Of a DNA stretch of 64,000 nt, positions 35,358-43,907 are shown piece after piece. The stretch's first letter is position 1. Each line of letters opens with the position of its first letter. This stretch comes from Rhodospirillaceae bacterium (lineage in GTDB: Bacteria > Pseudomonadota > Alphaproteobacteria > MPNO01 > UBA2964). The notes beneath the pieces are model-generated. The model saw nothing but the letters and a program-made list of their open reading frames with translations. It ran no database searches and was not told the DNA's origin. Position numbers and translations under genes: made by a program. The DNA lies in the NCBI GenBank assembly GCA_018660305.1, contig JABJKO010000022.1, forward strand, positions 1 through 64,000, given 5' to 3'.

Positions 35358-35901
35358 ATTGAATGAGCATATTACGGAAAAGGACGTCTTTGACTTCGAG
35401 GGGGGCGATAACAGCGTTTATTCGAATGCGCAGTTCATGGCGGAGGAGATTGGAACCGGCACCGCCCTTAAAATCTTCGAGACGGAGCTCGCGCAGATAT
35501 GTCTGAAATTTGTCCACAATTCGGGGTCTCAGTTCCTTGACCTCGAACGTGTCGGTGTCAGCAGACAATTCCAGACTTGCCCGAATCTTGAGATAGGCTG
35601 GCCGCCCGCCCGCACTGTCAAGATTGACCAGCATGTCGGGCAAATCGTAGAAAATCGTCTCCTCCGGAGGGGGCGGTGGTGCGACGGCCACTTTTTCCTC
35701 CTCCTGTGATCCGCTGTCGAAAATCCCGGAGAAATAGGCACCGGCCCCGCCGCCGGCAATTATCAAAAAGCCCAGCAGAATAAATATAAATTTCTTCTTG
35801 CCGCCACCTTGGGAGCTTTCCGGTTCGTCGCCGAACTCGTCGTCCGGATTGAATTCTCCGGCGGCCTGCTGCATTAAATCGTCGCGGTCTTCGTCTGCCA
35901 T
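35356..35901 (-). CDS. fliL: Flagellar basal-body protein FliL
   Basis: FliL is a single-pass inner-membrane protein that encircles and stabilises the stator complex. The 181-residue protein has an acidic cytoplasmic head, one membrane helix (about 37-58, FIFILLGFLIIAGGGAGAYF), a Pro-rich linker and the periplasmic FliL domain beginning FYDLPDMLVNLDSAGG and ending NAVIAPLEVKDVLFRNMLIQ. No other flagellar gene lies within the window; fliL usually sits in a flagellar operon (with fliM or motA). The FliL ending matches the family closely. Confidence 0.9.
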   Translation of the reverse strand: MADEDRDDLMQQAAGEFNPDDEFGDEPESSQGGGKKKFIFILLGFLIIAGGGAGAYFSGIFDSGSQEEEKVAVAPPPPPEETIFYDLPDMLVNLDSAGGRPAYLKIRASLELSADTDTFEVKELRPRIVDKFQTYLRELRLEDFKGGAGSNLLRHELRIRINAVIAPLEVKDVLFRNMLIQ

Positions 35902-36228
35902 AAGATTACTCGCAGAGTCCGAAGAACGCGCCGGAAATTCCCAAGCCGGCGGGAATTGGGCGTGTCGCGCGAAGTCGATCTATGAAAAAGAGTCGGTCGG
36001 TCACATCAGTCCCTTATCTGCCCCCAGCTACCCGATCGCCCGTTTTATAACCGGCTCGATCAGCAGGGGCCATTTGACCGCCTTTGTGTTTAAACACGCT
36101 TAACCCTTCTACCCAAAGCCGGGCAAGCAGGACCGGCGAGGCGCCTCTGCACCTGTGACAGGGGCGGAAATCATGATATTTTCGGGCCATCGGGTAAATG
36201 AACAACACATTAATCAGGGAATTCGGCC
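35902..36228. other. Divergent intergenic region, 327 bp
   Basis: No gene is supported. The region holds the promoters of fliL (minus) and the flavoprotein gene (plus). A short palindrome AATTCCC...GGGAATT is visible at about 35937-35958. The 20 nt upstream of the flavoprotein start contain an AGGGAA site. Nothing else is recognised. Confidence 0.5.
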
Positions 36229-37701
36229 ATGGCTGATACGAAGCACTATGAAACGGATATCGCGATCGTCGGGGCCGGCGGGGCCGGCATGGCGGCGGGC
36301 ATCGAGGCACGGGATGCGGGCGCGAAGGTTCTCGCCTTCGAGAAGACCGCCGAGCCGGGCGGCGCGGCCATCATTTCCGGCGGTGGCTGCTGTATCGTCG
36401 GCACACCGCTGCAAAAGGAACAGGGTATAGAAGACAATCCAGATCTCGCTTTCGACGACTGGATGAAGTGGGGCGGACCATCGGCCGACGCCGTCTGGGC
36501 CCGCTATTACATCGAGCATTCCCTCCACGACCTATATCACTGGGCCGAGAGCCTGGGCGTAAAATGGGTCGACATGAAGCCCCAGGAGGGCAATTCCGTG
36601 ATGCGCTGGACACGATCCGAGCGCAGCGGGCTGGGCCTTACCACCCATCTGATCGACGGGTTTCGTGCCCGCGGTGGTGAAATCATCGCCAACACCGAGA
36701 TCACCGGCCTCAAGATTGATGGCGGCCGCGTAACCGGCGTTCAGGGGAAGAATACCGAAACCGGCGAGATCGTGGACATAACTTGCAAAACGGTCCTGGT
36801 CACCACCGGCGGGTTCAATTCCAATCTCGATATGGTGCTCGAAGCCAAGCCGGAACTGAGCAACGACCGGGTCATGGAGGGATCGGGTTTTGGGTCCACC
36901 GGCGACGGCCACAAGATGGTCAGCAAGATAGGCGGCTACCTCACCCATATGGATCATGTCTGGTTCTATTCGTATGCGACGCCGGATTACCGCGATCCGG
37001 CGCAACGGCGCGGGCTGGTCTGCCGCCAGATCCCCGGCTACATCTGGATCAATCAGCAGGGCAGGCGTTACCACAACGAGGCGAAATCGGGCGGTAATTC
37101 GGCCAGCCCGGCAATGCTGGCGCAAAGCCCGCGGCACGCCTGGGCCATCGTCGACAGAACCATGGTCAACACGCTGGAAGTGGCCGACCCCTATTACCGA
37201 ATCGGCGACAAGGTGAACCGGGAAAAGGTCGAGGAGCTACTGGCCAATTCCCCCTTCATCAAGAAAGCCGACACGCTTGAAGGGCTTGCAAAGGAAATTG
37301 ACGTGGATGAAGCCGCGTTCCTCGACAGCATCAAACAGTATAACGCGGCTGTCGGACAGGGACTGGACGAGGAACCGGCTTTCGGCAAACCGCTCAGGCT
37401 GTCCAAGCAATTCGATACGGCGCCTTACTACGCGATCCAGTTTTTTCCGCTGGCCCGCAAGAATTTCGGCGGCATCAAGACCGACATCCGGTGCCGGGTG
37501 CTCAACAAGCATTTCGAGCCCATCGACGGTCTCTATGCGGCGGGCGAAGCCTGCGGCATGGCCGGCGGCCACATCAACGGCCGCGCCGGTCTCGAGGGCA
37601 CCATGCTCGGGCCATCGGTCTTCAGCGGCCGGGTTGCCGGCGGCTGGGCCGCGCAGGAAACCGGCCATGGCGACGGATTTGTGGGCAAACCCAACCGATA
37701 A
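36229..37701 (+). CDS. FAD-dependent oxidoreductase, fumarate reductase/KstD-like flavoprotein family
   Basis: This 490-residue flavoenzyme has the N-terminal dinucleotide motif IAIVGAGGAGMAAGIEARDAGAKVLAFEK and the ending YAAGEACGMAGGHINGRAGLEGTMLGPSVFSGRVAGGWAA, the FAD-binding signature of the succinate dehydrogenase/fumarate reductase and 3-ketosteroid dehydrogenase group. It lacks a membrane anchor or signal peptide. It precedes an amidohydrolase gene by 12 bp on the same strand, so the two are likely co-expressed in one catabolic pathway. The substrate, perhaps an enoate or alicyclic acid, is not readable. Confidence 0.88.
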   Translation: MADTKHYETDIAIVGAGGAGMAAGIEARDAGAKVLAFEKTAEPGGAAIISGGGCCIVGTPLQKEQGIEDNPDLAFDDWMKWGGPSADAVWARYYIEHSLHDLYHWAESLGVKWVDMKPQEGNSVMRWTRSERSGLGLTTHLIDGFRARGGEIIANTEITGLKIDGGRVTGVQGKNTETGEIVDITCKTVLVTTGGFNSNLDMVLEAKPELSNDRVMEGSGFGSTGDGHKMVSKIGGYLTHMDHVWFYSYATPDYRDPAQRRGLVCRQIPGYIWINQQGRRYHNEAKSGGNSASPAMLAQSPRHAWAIVDRTMVNTLEVADPYYRIGDKVNREKVEELLANSPFIKKADTLEGLAKEIDVDEAAFLDSIKQYNAAVGQGLDEEPAFGKPLRLSKQFDTAPYYAIQFFPLARKNFGGIKTDIRCRVLNKHFEPIDGLYAAGEACGMAGGHINGRAGLEGTMLGPSVFSGRVAGGWAAQETGHGDGFVGKPNR

Positions 37702-37713
37702 GGAAGAGCTCCC

Positions 37714-38757
37714 ATGCCAACCATTGACGCAGACGCCCATGTGATCGAATCCGAGCGGACGTGGAGCTATCTGGCCGATGACGAGCGCCAGTATGCGCCG
37801 TTGATACTCGATATGGTGTCGGGCGAAATCCAGAAACAGTCGGGGCCCAGACCCGCCACTGAATTCTGGTATAGCGGCAATTTCATCCAGCCGAAGGACA
37901 ACGCCGATACGCTGTCCATGGATGAGGAATCGCGTGAGATGGGCAGTGTGGCGGCGCGGGTCACCCATATGGATGAGCTGGAAATCGATCTGCAGGTGCT
38001 GTATCCGACAATATTCCTGGTGCCCTGCGCGCGCGACGCCGCCCATGAGGCGGCACAGTACCGGGCCTATAACCGGTGGCTCGCCGATATCTGGAAACTG
38101 TCGGACAACCGGCTGCGCTGGACCGCCTGCGTGCCCATGTCCGCCCTCCACACGGCCCGCGACGAGCTGATTTTTGCCAAGGAACATGGCGCCTGCGGTA
38201 TCTTCGTCCGCCCGTTCGAATGCGACCGTTATGTAGGGGATTCCTATTTCGAGCCGCTGTTCACCGCCGCCGCCGAGCTCGACCTGCCGGTCTGCTTCCA
38301 TTCGGCCAATGGCAGCTATCCCAACTGTGCCTTTCACGAAGGTCACAATTTCGGCCGCTTCAAGCTTGCCATGATCTCGCAGTTTCACTGGCTGCTGGAA
38401 AACGAGATCCCAAAGAAATACCCGGACGTCCGCTGGGCCTTCATCGAAGCGGCAGCCAACTGGCTGCCCTATGTTCTCGGCGACGTGGAAAAACGCCTCA
38501 CCCGCAAGGGACTGAAACTGTCGGACAACCCGCTGGAGGACAACAATATCTGGGTCACCATCGAGATGTCGGACGACATTCCCTACGTCATCGACCGTGT
38601 CGGCGACACCAATCTTGTGGTCGGGACGGATTATGGCCACACCGATACCTCGGCCCAGATCGAAGCACTTCGGATGCTCAAAGACCACGAAGGCGTTTCC
38701 GCCGATAGCGTCGACAGGATCCTCGGCGACAACCCGACCAGGCTCTACGGGCTCTGA
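37714..38757 (+). CDS. Amidohydrolase_2-family hydrolase paired with a flavoprotein
   Basis: This 347-residue TIM-barrel hydrolase starts IDADAHVIESERTW (metal motif D-x-H) and ends VGTDYGHTDTSAQI. Segments such as HGACGIFVRPFECDRYVG and LPVCFHSANGSYPN parallel the protein at 22738-23793 across the full length, so the two arose by duplication. It is 12 bp downstream of the flavoprotein gene. A palindromic repeat cluster follows it. The substrate is unknown. Confidence 0.86.
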   Translation: MPTIDADAHVIESERTWSYLADDERQYAPLILDMVSGEIQKQSGPRPATEFWYSGNFIQPKDNADTLSMDEESREMGSVAARVTHMDELEIDLQVLYPTIFLVPCARDAAHEAAQYRAYNRWLADIWKLSDNRLRWTACVPMSALHTARDELIFAKEHGACGIFVRPFECDRYVGDSYFEPLFTAAAELDLPVCFHSANGSYPNCAFHEGHNFGRFKLAMISQFHWLLENEIPKKYPDVRWAFIEAAANWLPYVLGDVEKRLTRKGLKLSDNPLEDNNIWVTIEMSDDIPYVIDRVGDTNLVVGTDYGHTDTSAQIEALRMLKDHEGVSADSVDRILGDNPTRLYGL

Positions 38758-38803
38758 GACGGGCTCAATTTCACGGCGGATGCGTCTTACACGCCTATCG
38801 GCG

Positions 38804-38842
38804 TACCCCCCACCCTAACCCTCCCCCTCAAGGGGGGAGGGG
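38804..38842 (-). repeat. Palindromic repeat copy 6
   Basis: TACCCCCCACCCTAACCC, then TCCCCCTCAAGGGGGGAGGGG. This is the reverse orientation of the family, almost identical to the copy at 7254-7290, and forms an inverted pair with copy 7 across 36 bp. Confidence 0.82.
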
Positions 38843-38878
38843 AAATATTTGGAGGTGCGCGCAGTTCTTATTCTATAT

Positions 38879-38932
38879 CCCTCCCCCCTTGAGGGGGAGG
38901 TTAGGTGGGGGAACGCGCGCCATCCGGCGCGC
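38879..38932 (+). repeat. Composite palindromic repeat copy 7
   Basis: CCCTCCCCCCTTGAGG, then GGGAGGTTAGGTGGGGG, then a perfect 7-bp palindrome GCGCGCC-ATCC-GGCGCGC. The two-part structure matches the copy at 4-64. It ends 22 bp before the stop codon of bluB. Confidence 0.82.
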
Positions 38933-38954
38933 AAATGACGGCAAAATCCCCACC

Positions 38955-39596
38955 CTATCGCTGGAGCGTGAAGTCCTCCAGGGGCAGCCGGTCCTGCCAG
39001 CCATGGCGCACGAGCTCGGGATCCAGATGCTCCTCCACCGGATATCCCAGACACAGATAGGCGATAAAAGCCCAGCTTTCCGGCACGTCCAGAATGTCCG
39101 TCACCACATCAGGATCGAGGATGGACAGCCATCCCAGTCCGACGCCCTGTGCCCGCGCCGCGAGCCACAGCGTGTGAATGGCACCCACGGCGGAGTAACT
39201 CACCGTCTCCGCCATGGTCTGGCGGCCCAGCCCCCTGCCTTCCTCGGGCTCGCGTTCGGCAAACACCGCCAGATGAACCGGCGCCTGCTCCAGCCCTTCG
39301 AGCTTTAACTGTCCATAGAGATCGGCATCGTCGCCATCATAGGCCGTCGTGGCAGCCGCGTTGCAGGAGATAAAATTTTCCCGGACAAGCGAGCGTCTGT
39401 TCGGATCTTCCACGACAACAAACCGCCAGGGCTGCGAATTGCCCACCGATGGCGCGAGGCAGGCCTGTGCCAGCAGAGATTCCAACAGGCCCGCGGGCAG
39501 CGGTGTTGTCATAAAACGCCGGACATCCCGGCGCCATCGCAGCAGATCCGTCAGCTGGTCTCTGAAGTGATCGTCAAATTCCGGCGCATCGGTCAT
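38955..39596 (-). CDS. bluB: 5,6-dimethylbenzimidazole synthase (nitroreductase family)
   Basis: BluB makes the lower ligand of vitamin B12 by breaking down reduced FMN. The 213-residue protein shows the BluB landmarks RWRRDVRRF, ACLAPSVGNSQPWRFVVVEDP, LKLEGLEQAPVHLAVF and LWLAARAQGVGLGWLSILDPDVV, then AYLCLGYP. The start at 39596 leaves about 21 residues before RRDVR, as usual; ATG 39623 is an alternative. No other cobalamin gene is in the window; it follows a sulfite-oxidase-like gene. A generic nitroreductase is the alternative reading, but the SVGNSQPW and LGWLSILDP motifs favour BluB. Confidence 0.85.
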   Translation of the reverse strand: MTDAPEFDDHFRDQLTDLLRWRRDVRRFMTTPLPAGLLESLLAQACLAPSVGNSQPWRFVVVEDPNRRSLVRENFISCNAAATTAYDGDDADLYGQLKLEGLEQAPVHLAVFAEREPEEGRGLGRQTMAETVSYSAVGAIHTLWLAARAQGVGLGWLSILDPDVVTDILDVPESWAFIAYLCLGYPVEEHLDPELVRHGWQDRLPLEDFTLQR

Positions 39597-39633
39597 CGAA
39601 CGCTGTCTCTCTGCAAGAGTCATCCCTCGCCCG

Positions 39634-40305
39634 CTACTCGCTGTAGCGTTCTTCTTTCCAGGGGTCGCCGTCATTGTGGTAGCCGCGCATTTCCCAGTAG
39701 CCGGGGCGGTCTTCCTCGGTGATCTCGATGCGGCGCAGCCATTTGGCGCTCTTCCAGAGATACCATTTGGGCATCACGATGCGCACCGGCCCACCATGGC
39801 CGGCGGACAGCGCGGCACCGTTCCAACTATGGGCGAGCAACACATCGTCATCGGCGAACCGATCCAGCCGCACATTGGTGGTATAGCCATCGCGGCTATA
39901 GAAAATGCAATGGGTCGCGGTGGGCTTCGGCTGAACCAGCGCCAGAATATGCGCCGCCGACACCCCGTCCCAGCGATTGTCGTAACGCGACCAGCCGGTG
40001 ACGCAATGGATGTCGCTGACCTGTCGGGTCTGGGGCTGCGCCTCGAGGTCCGACCAGTTCCAGATGATCCTGTTTTCCACCGCGCCGTCGACCCGCAGAC
40101 GCCACTTCTCGAAATCCCGTTTCGGGGTAACGCCGAGATCCAGCGTCGGCCAGTCCTTGACCAGCCTCTGTCCGGGCGGCAGGCGGTCGCGTTTGGGATC
40201 GCCGTGTTCGCCGGTCAGCAACCGGGCTTCCTTTGCCCATTTCCGTTTGGTGACAATGAGTTTTTCGTTTTTGACCTTCGGGTCGTCGTCGTCGCTATCG
40301 GTCAT
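39634..40305 (-). CDS. Sulfite-oxidase-like molybdopterin protein
   Basis: This 223-residue protein has the oxidoreductase molybdopterin-binding domain of the sulfite oxidase family: [21 protein letters not shown], the Mo-ligand Cys in [44 protein letters not shown]. It has no Tat signal and no dimerisation domain, so it is a short cytoplasmic version. The electron acceptor and substrate are unknown. The ATG overlaps the smpB stop (ATGA), suggesting co-translation, and bluB follows after 37 nt. A 14-residue longer start exists at 40344 but overlaps smpB. Confidence 0.87.
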   Translation of the reverse strand: MTDSDDDDPKVKNEKLIVTKRKWAKEARLLTGEHGDPKRDRLPPGQRLVKDWPTLDLGVTPKRDFEKWRLRVDGAVENRIIWNWSDLEAQPQTRQVSDIHCVTGWSRYDNRWDGVSAAHILALVQPKPTATHCIFYSRDGYTTNVRLDRFADDDVLLAHSWNGAALSAGHGGPVRIVMPKWYLWKSAKWLRRIEITEEDRPGYWEMRGYHNDGDPWKEERYSE

Positions 40306-40775
40306 CCGCGATCGCGCAGGATACGGGCCTTGGAGCGCTGCCAATCCCGCTGCTTGGTGGCTTCGCGCTTTTCATATTGCCGCTTGCCCTTGGCGAGACC
40401 AATCTCGAGCTTGGCCATGCCGCGGTCGTTGAAGTAGAGCTTGAGCGGCACCAGCGTCATACCCTCGCGCTGAATGGCGCCCAGCAGCCGGCCGATCTGG
40501 CGGCGGTGCAGCAGCAGTTTCCGAGGCCGGCGCGGCTCATGATTTTGCGGCCCCGCCTGCTCGTATATGGGAATGTGGGAATTGATAAGATAAATCTCGC
40601 CGTCTTTTTCGGCGGCGTAGGATTCGGCGATATTGGCACGGCCGGCGCGCAGCGATTTGACTTCGCTGCCGGTCAGCACGATACCGGCCTCGAGGGTATC
40701 CTCGATGGTGTAGTTGTAGCGTGCCTTGCGGTTCTGCGCGGCGACGCGGTCCGGATTTGCGGCTGTGACAGCCAT
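40302..40775 (-). CDS. smpB: SsrA-binding protein SmpB
   Basis: SmpB binds tmRNA and delivers it to stalled ribosomes. The 157-residue protein has the beta-barrel opening [21 protein letters not shown], the signature [17 protein letters not shown] and a basic C-terminal tail ([15 protein letters not shown]) that reaches the decoding centre. It follows dapA by 31 bp; dapA-smpB adjacency is common in alphaproteobacteria. No tmRNA gene was recognised nearby. Confidence 0.95.
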   Translation of the reverse strand: MAVTAANPDRVAAQNRKARYNYTIEDTLEAGIVLTGSEVKSLRAGRANIAESYAAEKDGEIYLINSHIPIYEQAGPQNHEPRRPRKLLLHRRQIGRLLGAIQREGMTLVPLKLYFNDRGMAKLEIGLAKGKRQYEKREATKQRDWQRSKARILRDRG

Positions 40776-40806
40776 GGTGCCCTCGGTAGACCCGTTCGTT
40801 TGCCGG

Positions 40807-41682
40807 TCAGTTCAACAGCCCGGCAGATCTCATCACTTCCTCAACGGTCTTCTTGCTGCTTTCCGAGATTTCGCAGAGCGGCAACCGCGTTTCGGCGGAG
40901 CATTTATCCAGGAGACTGGCGCCGTATTTCACCGGGCCGGGGCTCGATTCACAGAACAGCCCCACATGAAGCGGCATCAGCCGTTCGTTCAGCGCCTGCG
41001 CCTCTTCCACATTGCCGGCGCGCCAGGCCTTATGAAAATCGGACATCTGCTTGGGGGCGATATTGGCGGTCACCGAAATGCAGCCGATACCACCCTGGGC
41101 GAGGAAACCGATCTGGGTGCCGTCTTCGCCGGAGAGCTGAGTGAAATCCGACCCCATGGCGAGCTTCTGCCTGGTCGCGCGGCCCACATCATTGGTCGCG
41201 TCCTTCACGCCAACAATGTTGGGCAGCTTGGCCAGCCGGGTCATGGTCTCGACGCTCATATCCACGATACTGCGCGCCGGAATATTATAGATGATGATCG
41301 GCAGATCGACGGCATCGTTGATCGCCTTGTAATGCTGGTAGAGCCCCTCCTGGGTGGGCTTGTTGTAGTAAGGCGTCACCACCAGGGCCGCATCGGCACC
41401 GGCCTCCTTGGCGTGTTTGGTCAGCATGATGGCTTCGTCGGTGGAATTCGACCCCGTACCGGCGATGACCGGGACCCGCCCCTTGGCGACACCAACGCAG
41501 ATTTCAACCACCTGCATATGCTCTTCATGGCTCAGAGTCGGGGATTCCCCGGTGGTTCCGCAGGGAACCAGCCCCTCGGTGCCCTGCTCGATCTGCCAAT
41601 CGACAAAGCTTTCGTAGCAGGCCGCATCGACGGCGCCGTCCTTAAACGGCGTTACGAGCGCGCATATGGACCCGTGCAACAT
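40807..41682 (-). CDS. dapA: 4-hydroxy-tetrahydrodipicolinate synthase
   Basis: DapA condenses pyruvate with aspartate semialdehyde in lysine and diaminopimelate synthesis. The 291-residue TIM barrel has [18 protein letters not shown], the catalytic Tyr in IIYNIPARS, and the Schiff-base Lys in VGVKDATND, with the [15 protein letters not shown]-terminal loop. It leads the dapA-smpB unit on the minus strand and is divergent from the lytic transglycosylase gene. Confidence 0.95.
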   Translation of the reverse strand: MLHGSICALVTPFKDGAVDAACYESFVDWQIEQGTEGLVPCGTTGESPTLSHEEHMQVVEICVGVAKGRVPVIAGTGSNSTDEAIMLTKHAKEAGADAALVVTPYYNKPTQEGLYQHYKAINDAVDLPIIIYNIPARSIVDMSVETMTRLAKLPNIVGVKDATNDVGRATRQKLAMGSDFTQLSGEDGTQIGFLAQGGIGCISVTANIAPKQMSDFHKAWRAGNVEEAQALNERLMPLHVGLFCESSPGPVKYGASLLDKCSAETRLPLCEISESSKKTVEEVMRSAGLLN

Positions 41683-41859
41683 GTCGGTCTCTCCGCGATT
41701 CCGTGAATTTTAACCTAGTCGGCACTAAATTACCGTTACCAAAGAGTAAACTGCGCAGCCGCCAGCGGCAAGAGCCTCGACTTGGCGCCGTCGCAGGATG
41801 GACGCAGTGCTTGTAGAGGATTAGCCGCGCGACTACCATCGCCGGCCGTGAGGCGGACC

Positions 41860-43869
41860 ATGCACCAAAGCAGTGAAGCCAGACAGACAAGCCACGCCCT
41901 AACGTCCCTCGGACGCGCGGCTTTGCTATGTGCCGCCATCGTCCTTGGCGCGCCGGTGGGCGGCTTCAGCGACGCCGAAGCGGCCGTTCTCAGCGCGTCC
42001 GACCGGTCAAAATACAAAACCGCCTTCAAGGCCGCCGCCAGGAGCAACTGGGGGTTGGCGCGGCGCTGGGCGCGACGGGCGAGGAACCCGCTGCCCCGCA
42101 AAGTGCTCAAATGGCGTGAAATGCTGCAGCAGGGCAACGGCTATGGATTTTCCGAGATCGTGCGTTTCGTCGATCGGAACCCCGACTGGCCCAAGCTCAG
42201 CGATCTGCGTGATCGCGCCGAAGAAGCCATCGACGAAACCACACCGACTAAGCAGGTTATCGACTGGTTCGCGAAACGGCCCCCCCGAACCACCGACGGC
42301 ATGATCGCCCATGGTCAGGCGCTGATCTCCCGTGGCCAAAAGGCCGAAGGATCCGACCTGCTCCGCCGTGCCTGGATTCACGGCCGCTTCAACCGGCGCG
42401 CCGAAAGACTGTTTATGCGTCAGTACCGCAAGCGGTTCACCCGACAGGATCACTGGAAGCGTCTCGACCAACTTCTCTGGAAAGGCCATCACCGCAGCGC
42501 CCGGCGCATGTTGCGCCGCGTAACCAAAGGGCAGCGGGCGCTTGGTCTGGCCCGCATCGCCCTGCGCCGCCGCAGCGGCGGCGTCGATGGCGCGATTTCC
42601 CGGGTCCCCGAGGCGTTGCGCCGCGATCCCGGTCTTCTCTATGAGCGTTTACGCTGGCGCCGCCGCAAGGCCCGCGACCTGGACGCCATGGAAATTCTGC
42701 GGAACCCGCCGGAAAACATGGGTCGCCCCGAATTGTGGGCCAAGGAACGGGCCATCATCGCACGGCGGCTGCTGGCCAAGGGCCATATCAGCGATGCCTA
42801 TAAGGCGGTGCGGGACCATAAGCTGAACGCGACCCACCGCGCACGCTTCGCCGAGGTGGAGTGGCTGACCGGCTGGATTGCCCTGCGCTTTCTCAGCGAT
42901 CCGGCGGAAGCCAGGGCCCGATTCCAAAACCTGTATGAAGGGGTGAAGTTCCCGGTGAGCCGGGCACGAGCCGCCTACTGGACCGGCCGTGCCGCCAAGG
43001 CCATGAAGGACGAGGCTATCGCGGCCCAATGGTTCGAGCGTGCCGCCCTGTTTCCCACCACCTATCACGGACAACTTTCCGTCCTGGCGTTGAACCAGAA
43101 GATCCATTTGCCGCCGCCGCCGGCGCGCCCGAAGAATTCCGCGGTCAAAAAATTCAAGACCCATGAGCTGGCCAAAATTGCCCGGGTGCTCCAGGAAATC
43201 GGACAGAAAAGACACGTCAAAACCTTCCTGGTCCAACTCGGGCGGATCAACCCGTCATCGGCCTATAAAGTCCTGGCGGGAGAACTCGCTCAATCCATCG
43301 GCCGCCCGGACCTGGGCGTCTGGGTCGCCCGCTATGCCCAGCGCGAAGGGGCCATGCTGCCTTCCATCGGCTATCCGCTTTATGCCATGCCCGACAAGAG
43401 CCCGGAGCGGGCTCTGCTGCTGGCCGTCGCCCGCCAGGAAAGCAATTTCGACACAAGTGCGGTCAGCCACGCCGGCGCGCGGGGTGTGATGCAGCTCATG
43501 CCCGCCACGGCGCGCCGGGTGGCGCGGCAATACCGCATGCGTTACTCACGAAGCCGCCTGAACAGCGATCCCACCTATAACGTGGAACTGGGACGGCGGT
43601 ATCTGAGAGACATGATCGACAAATTCAGCGGCTCTTACGTACTTGCCGTCGCCGCCTATAACGCGGGCCCCAATGCCGTCAGGAGATGGCTCCGCCGCAA
43701 TGGCGATCCGCGCAACGGAATCGATGATCCCATCGACTGGATCGAGCTGATCCCCTATCGCGAAACCCGCGACTACGTGCAGCGGGTCATGGGCAATCTG
43801 CAGATTTTCCGCAACCGCCTCAAGCCCGGTCGGGTGGTCATGACGCTGGACCGCGATCTGCGGCGCTAG
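41860..43869 (+). CDS. Soluble lytic murein transglycosylase
   Basis: This 669-residue periplasmic enzyme cleaves the glycan backbone of peptidoglycan. A signal peptide lies at about 1-40 (ALLCAAIVLGAPVGGFSDAEA). A long helical, Arg-rich superhelical region (about 45-490) resembles the Slt70 doughnut. The SLT domain near the end has the catalytic Glu in VARQESNFDTSAVSHAGARGVMQLMPATA and the later AYNAGPNAVRRWL. ATG 41860 is chosen because the N-terminus from there reads as a signal peptide; the open frame extends to 41782. It is divergent from dapA. Confidence 0.9.
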   Translation: MHQSSEARQTSHALTSLGRAALLCAAIVLGAPVGGFSDAEAAVLSASDRSKYKTAFKAAARSNWGLARRWARRARNPLPRKVLKWREMLQQGNGYGFSEIVRFVDRNPDWPKLSDLRDRAEEAIDETTPTKQVIDWFAKRPPRTTDGMIAHGQALISRGQKAEGSDLLRRAWIHGRFNRRAERLFMRQYRKRFTRQDHWKRLDQLLWKGHHRSARRMLRRVTKGQRALGLARIALRRRSGGVDGAISRVPEALRRDPGLLYERLRWRRRKARDLDAMEILRNPPENMGRPELWAKERAIIARRLLAKGHISDAYKAVRDHKLNATHRARFAEVEWLTGWIALRFLSDPAEARARFQNLYEGVKFPVSRARAAYWTGRAAKAMKDEAIAAQWFERAALFPTTYHGQLSVLALNQKIHLPPPPARPKNSAVKKFKTHELAKIARVLQEIGQKRHVKTFLVQLGRINPSSAYKVLAGELAQSIGRPDLGVWVARYAQREGAMLPSIGYPLYAMPDKSPERALLLAVARQESNFDTSAVSHAGARGVMQLMPATARRVARQYRMRYSRSRLNSDPTYNVELGRRYLRDMIDKFSGSYVLAVAAYNAGPNAVRRWLRRNGDPRNGIDDPIDWIELIPYRETRDYVQRVMGNLQIFRNRLKPGRVVMTLDRDLRR

Positions 43870-43907
43870 AGCCCTATACAACCAATGGCGCTTGGGTCAC
43901 CGAGGCG

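Noticed and set aside
40302..41682. tmRNA (ssrA) gene near smpB
   Set aside because: No tRNA-like domain or tag-coding region was seen around smpB and dapA.
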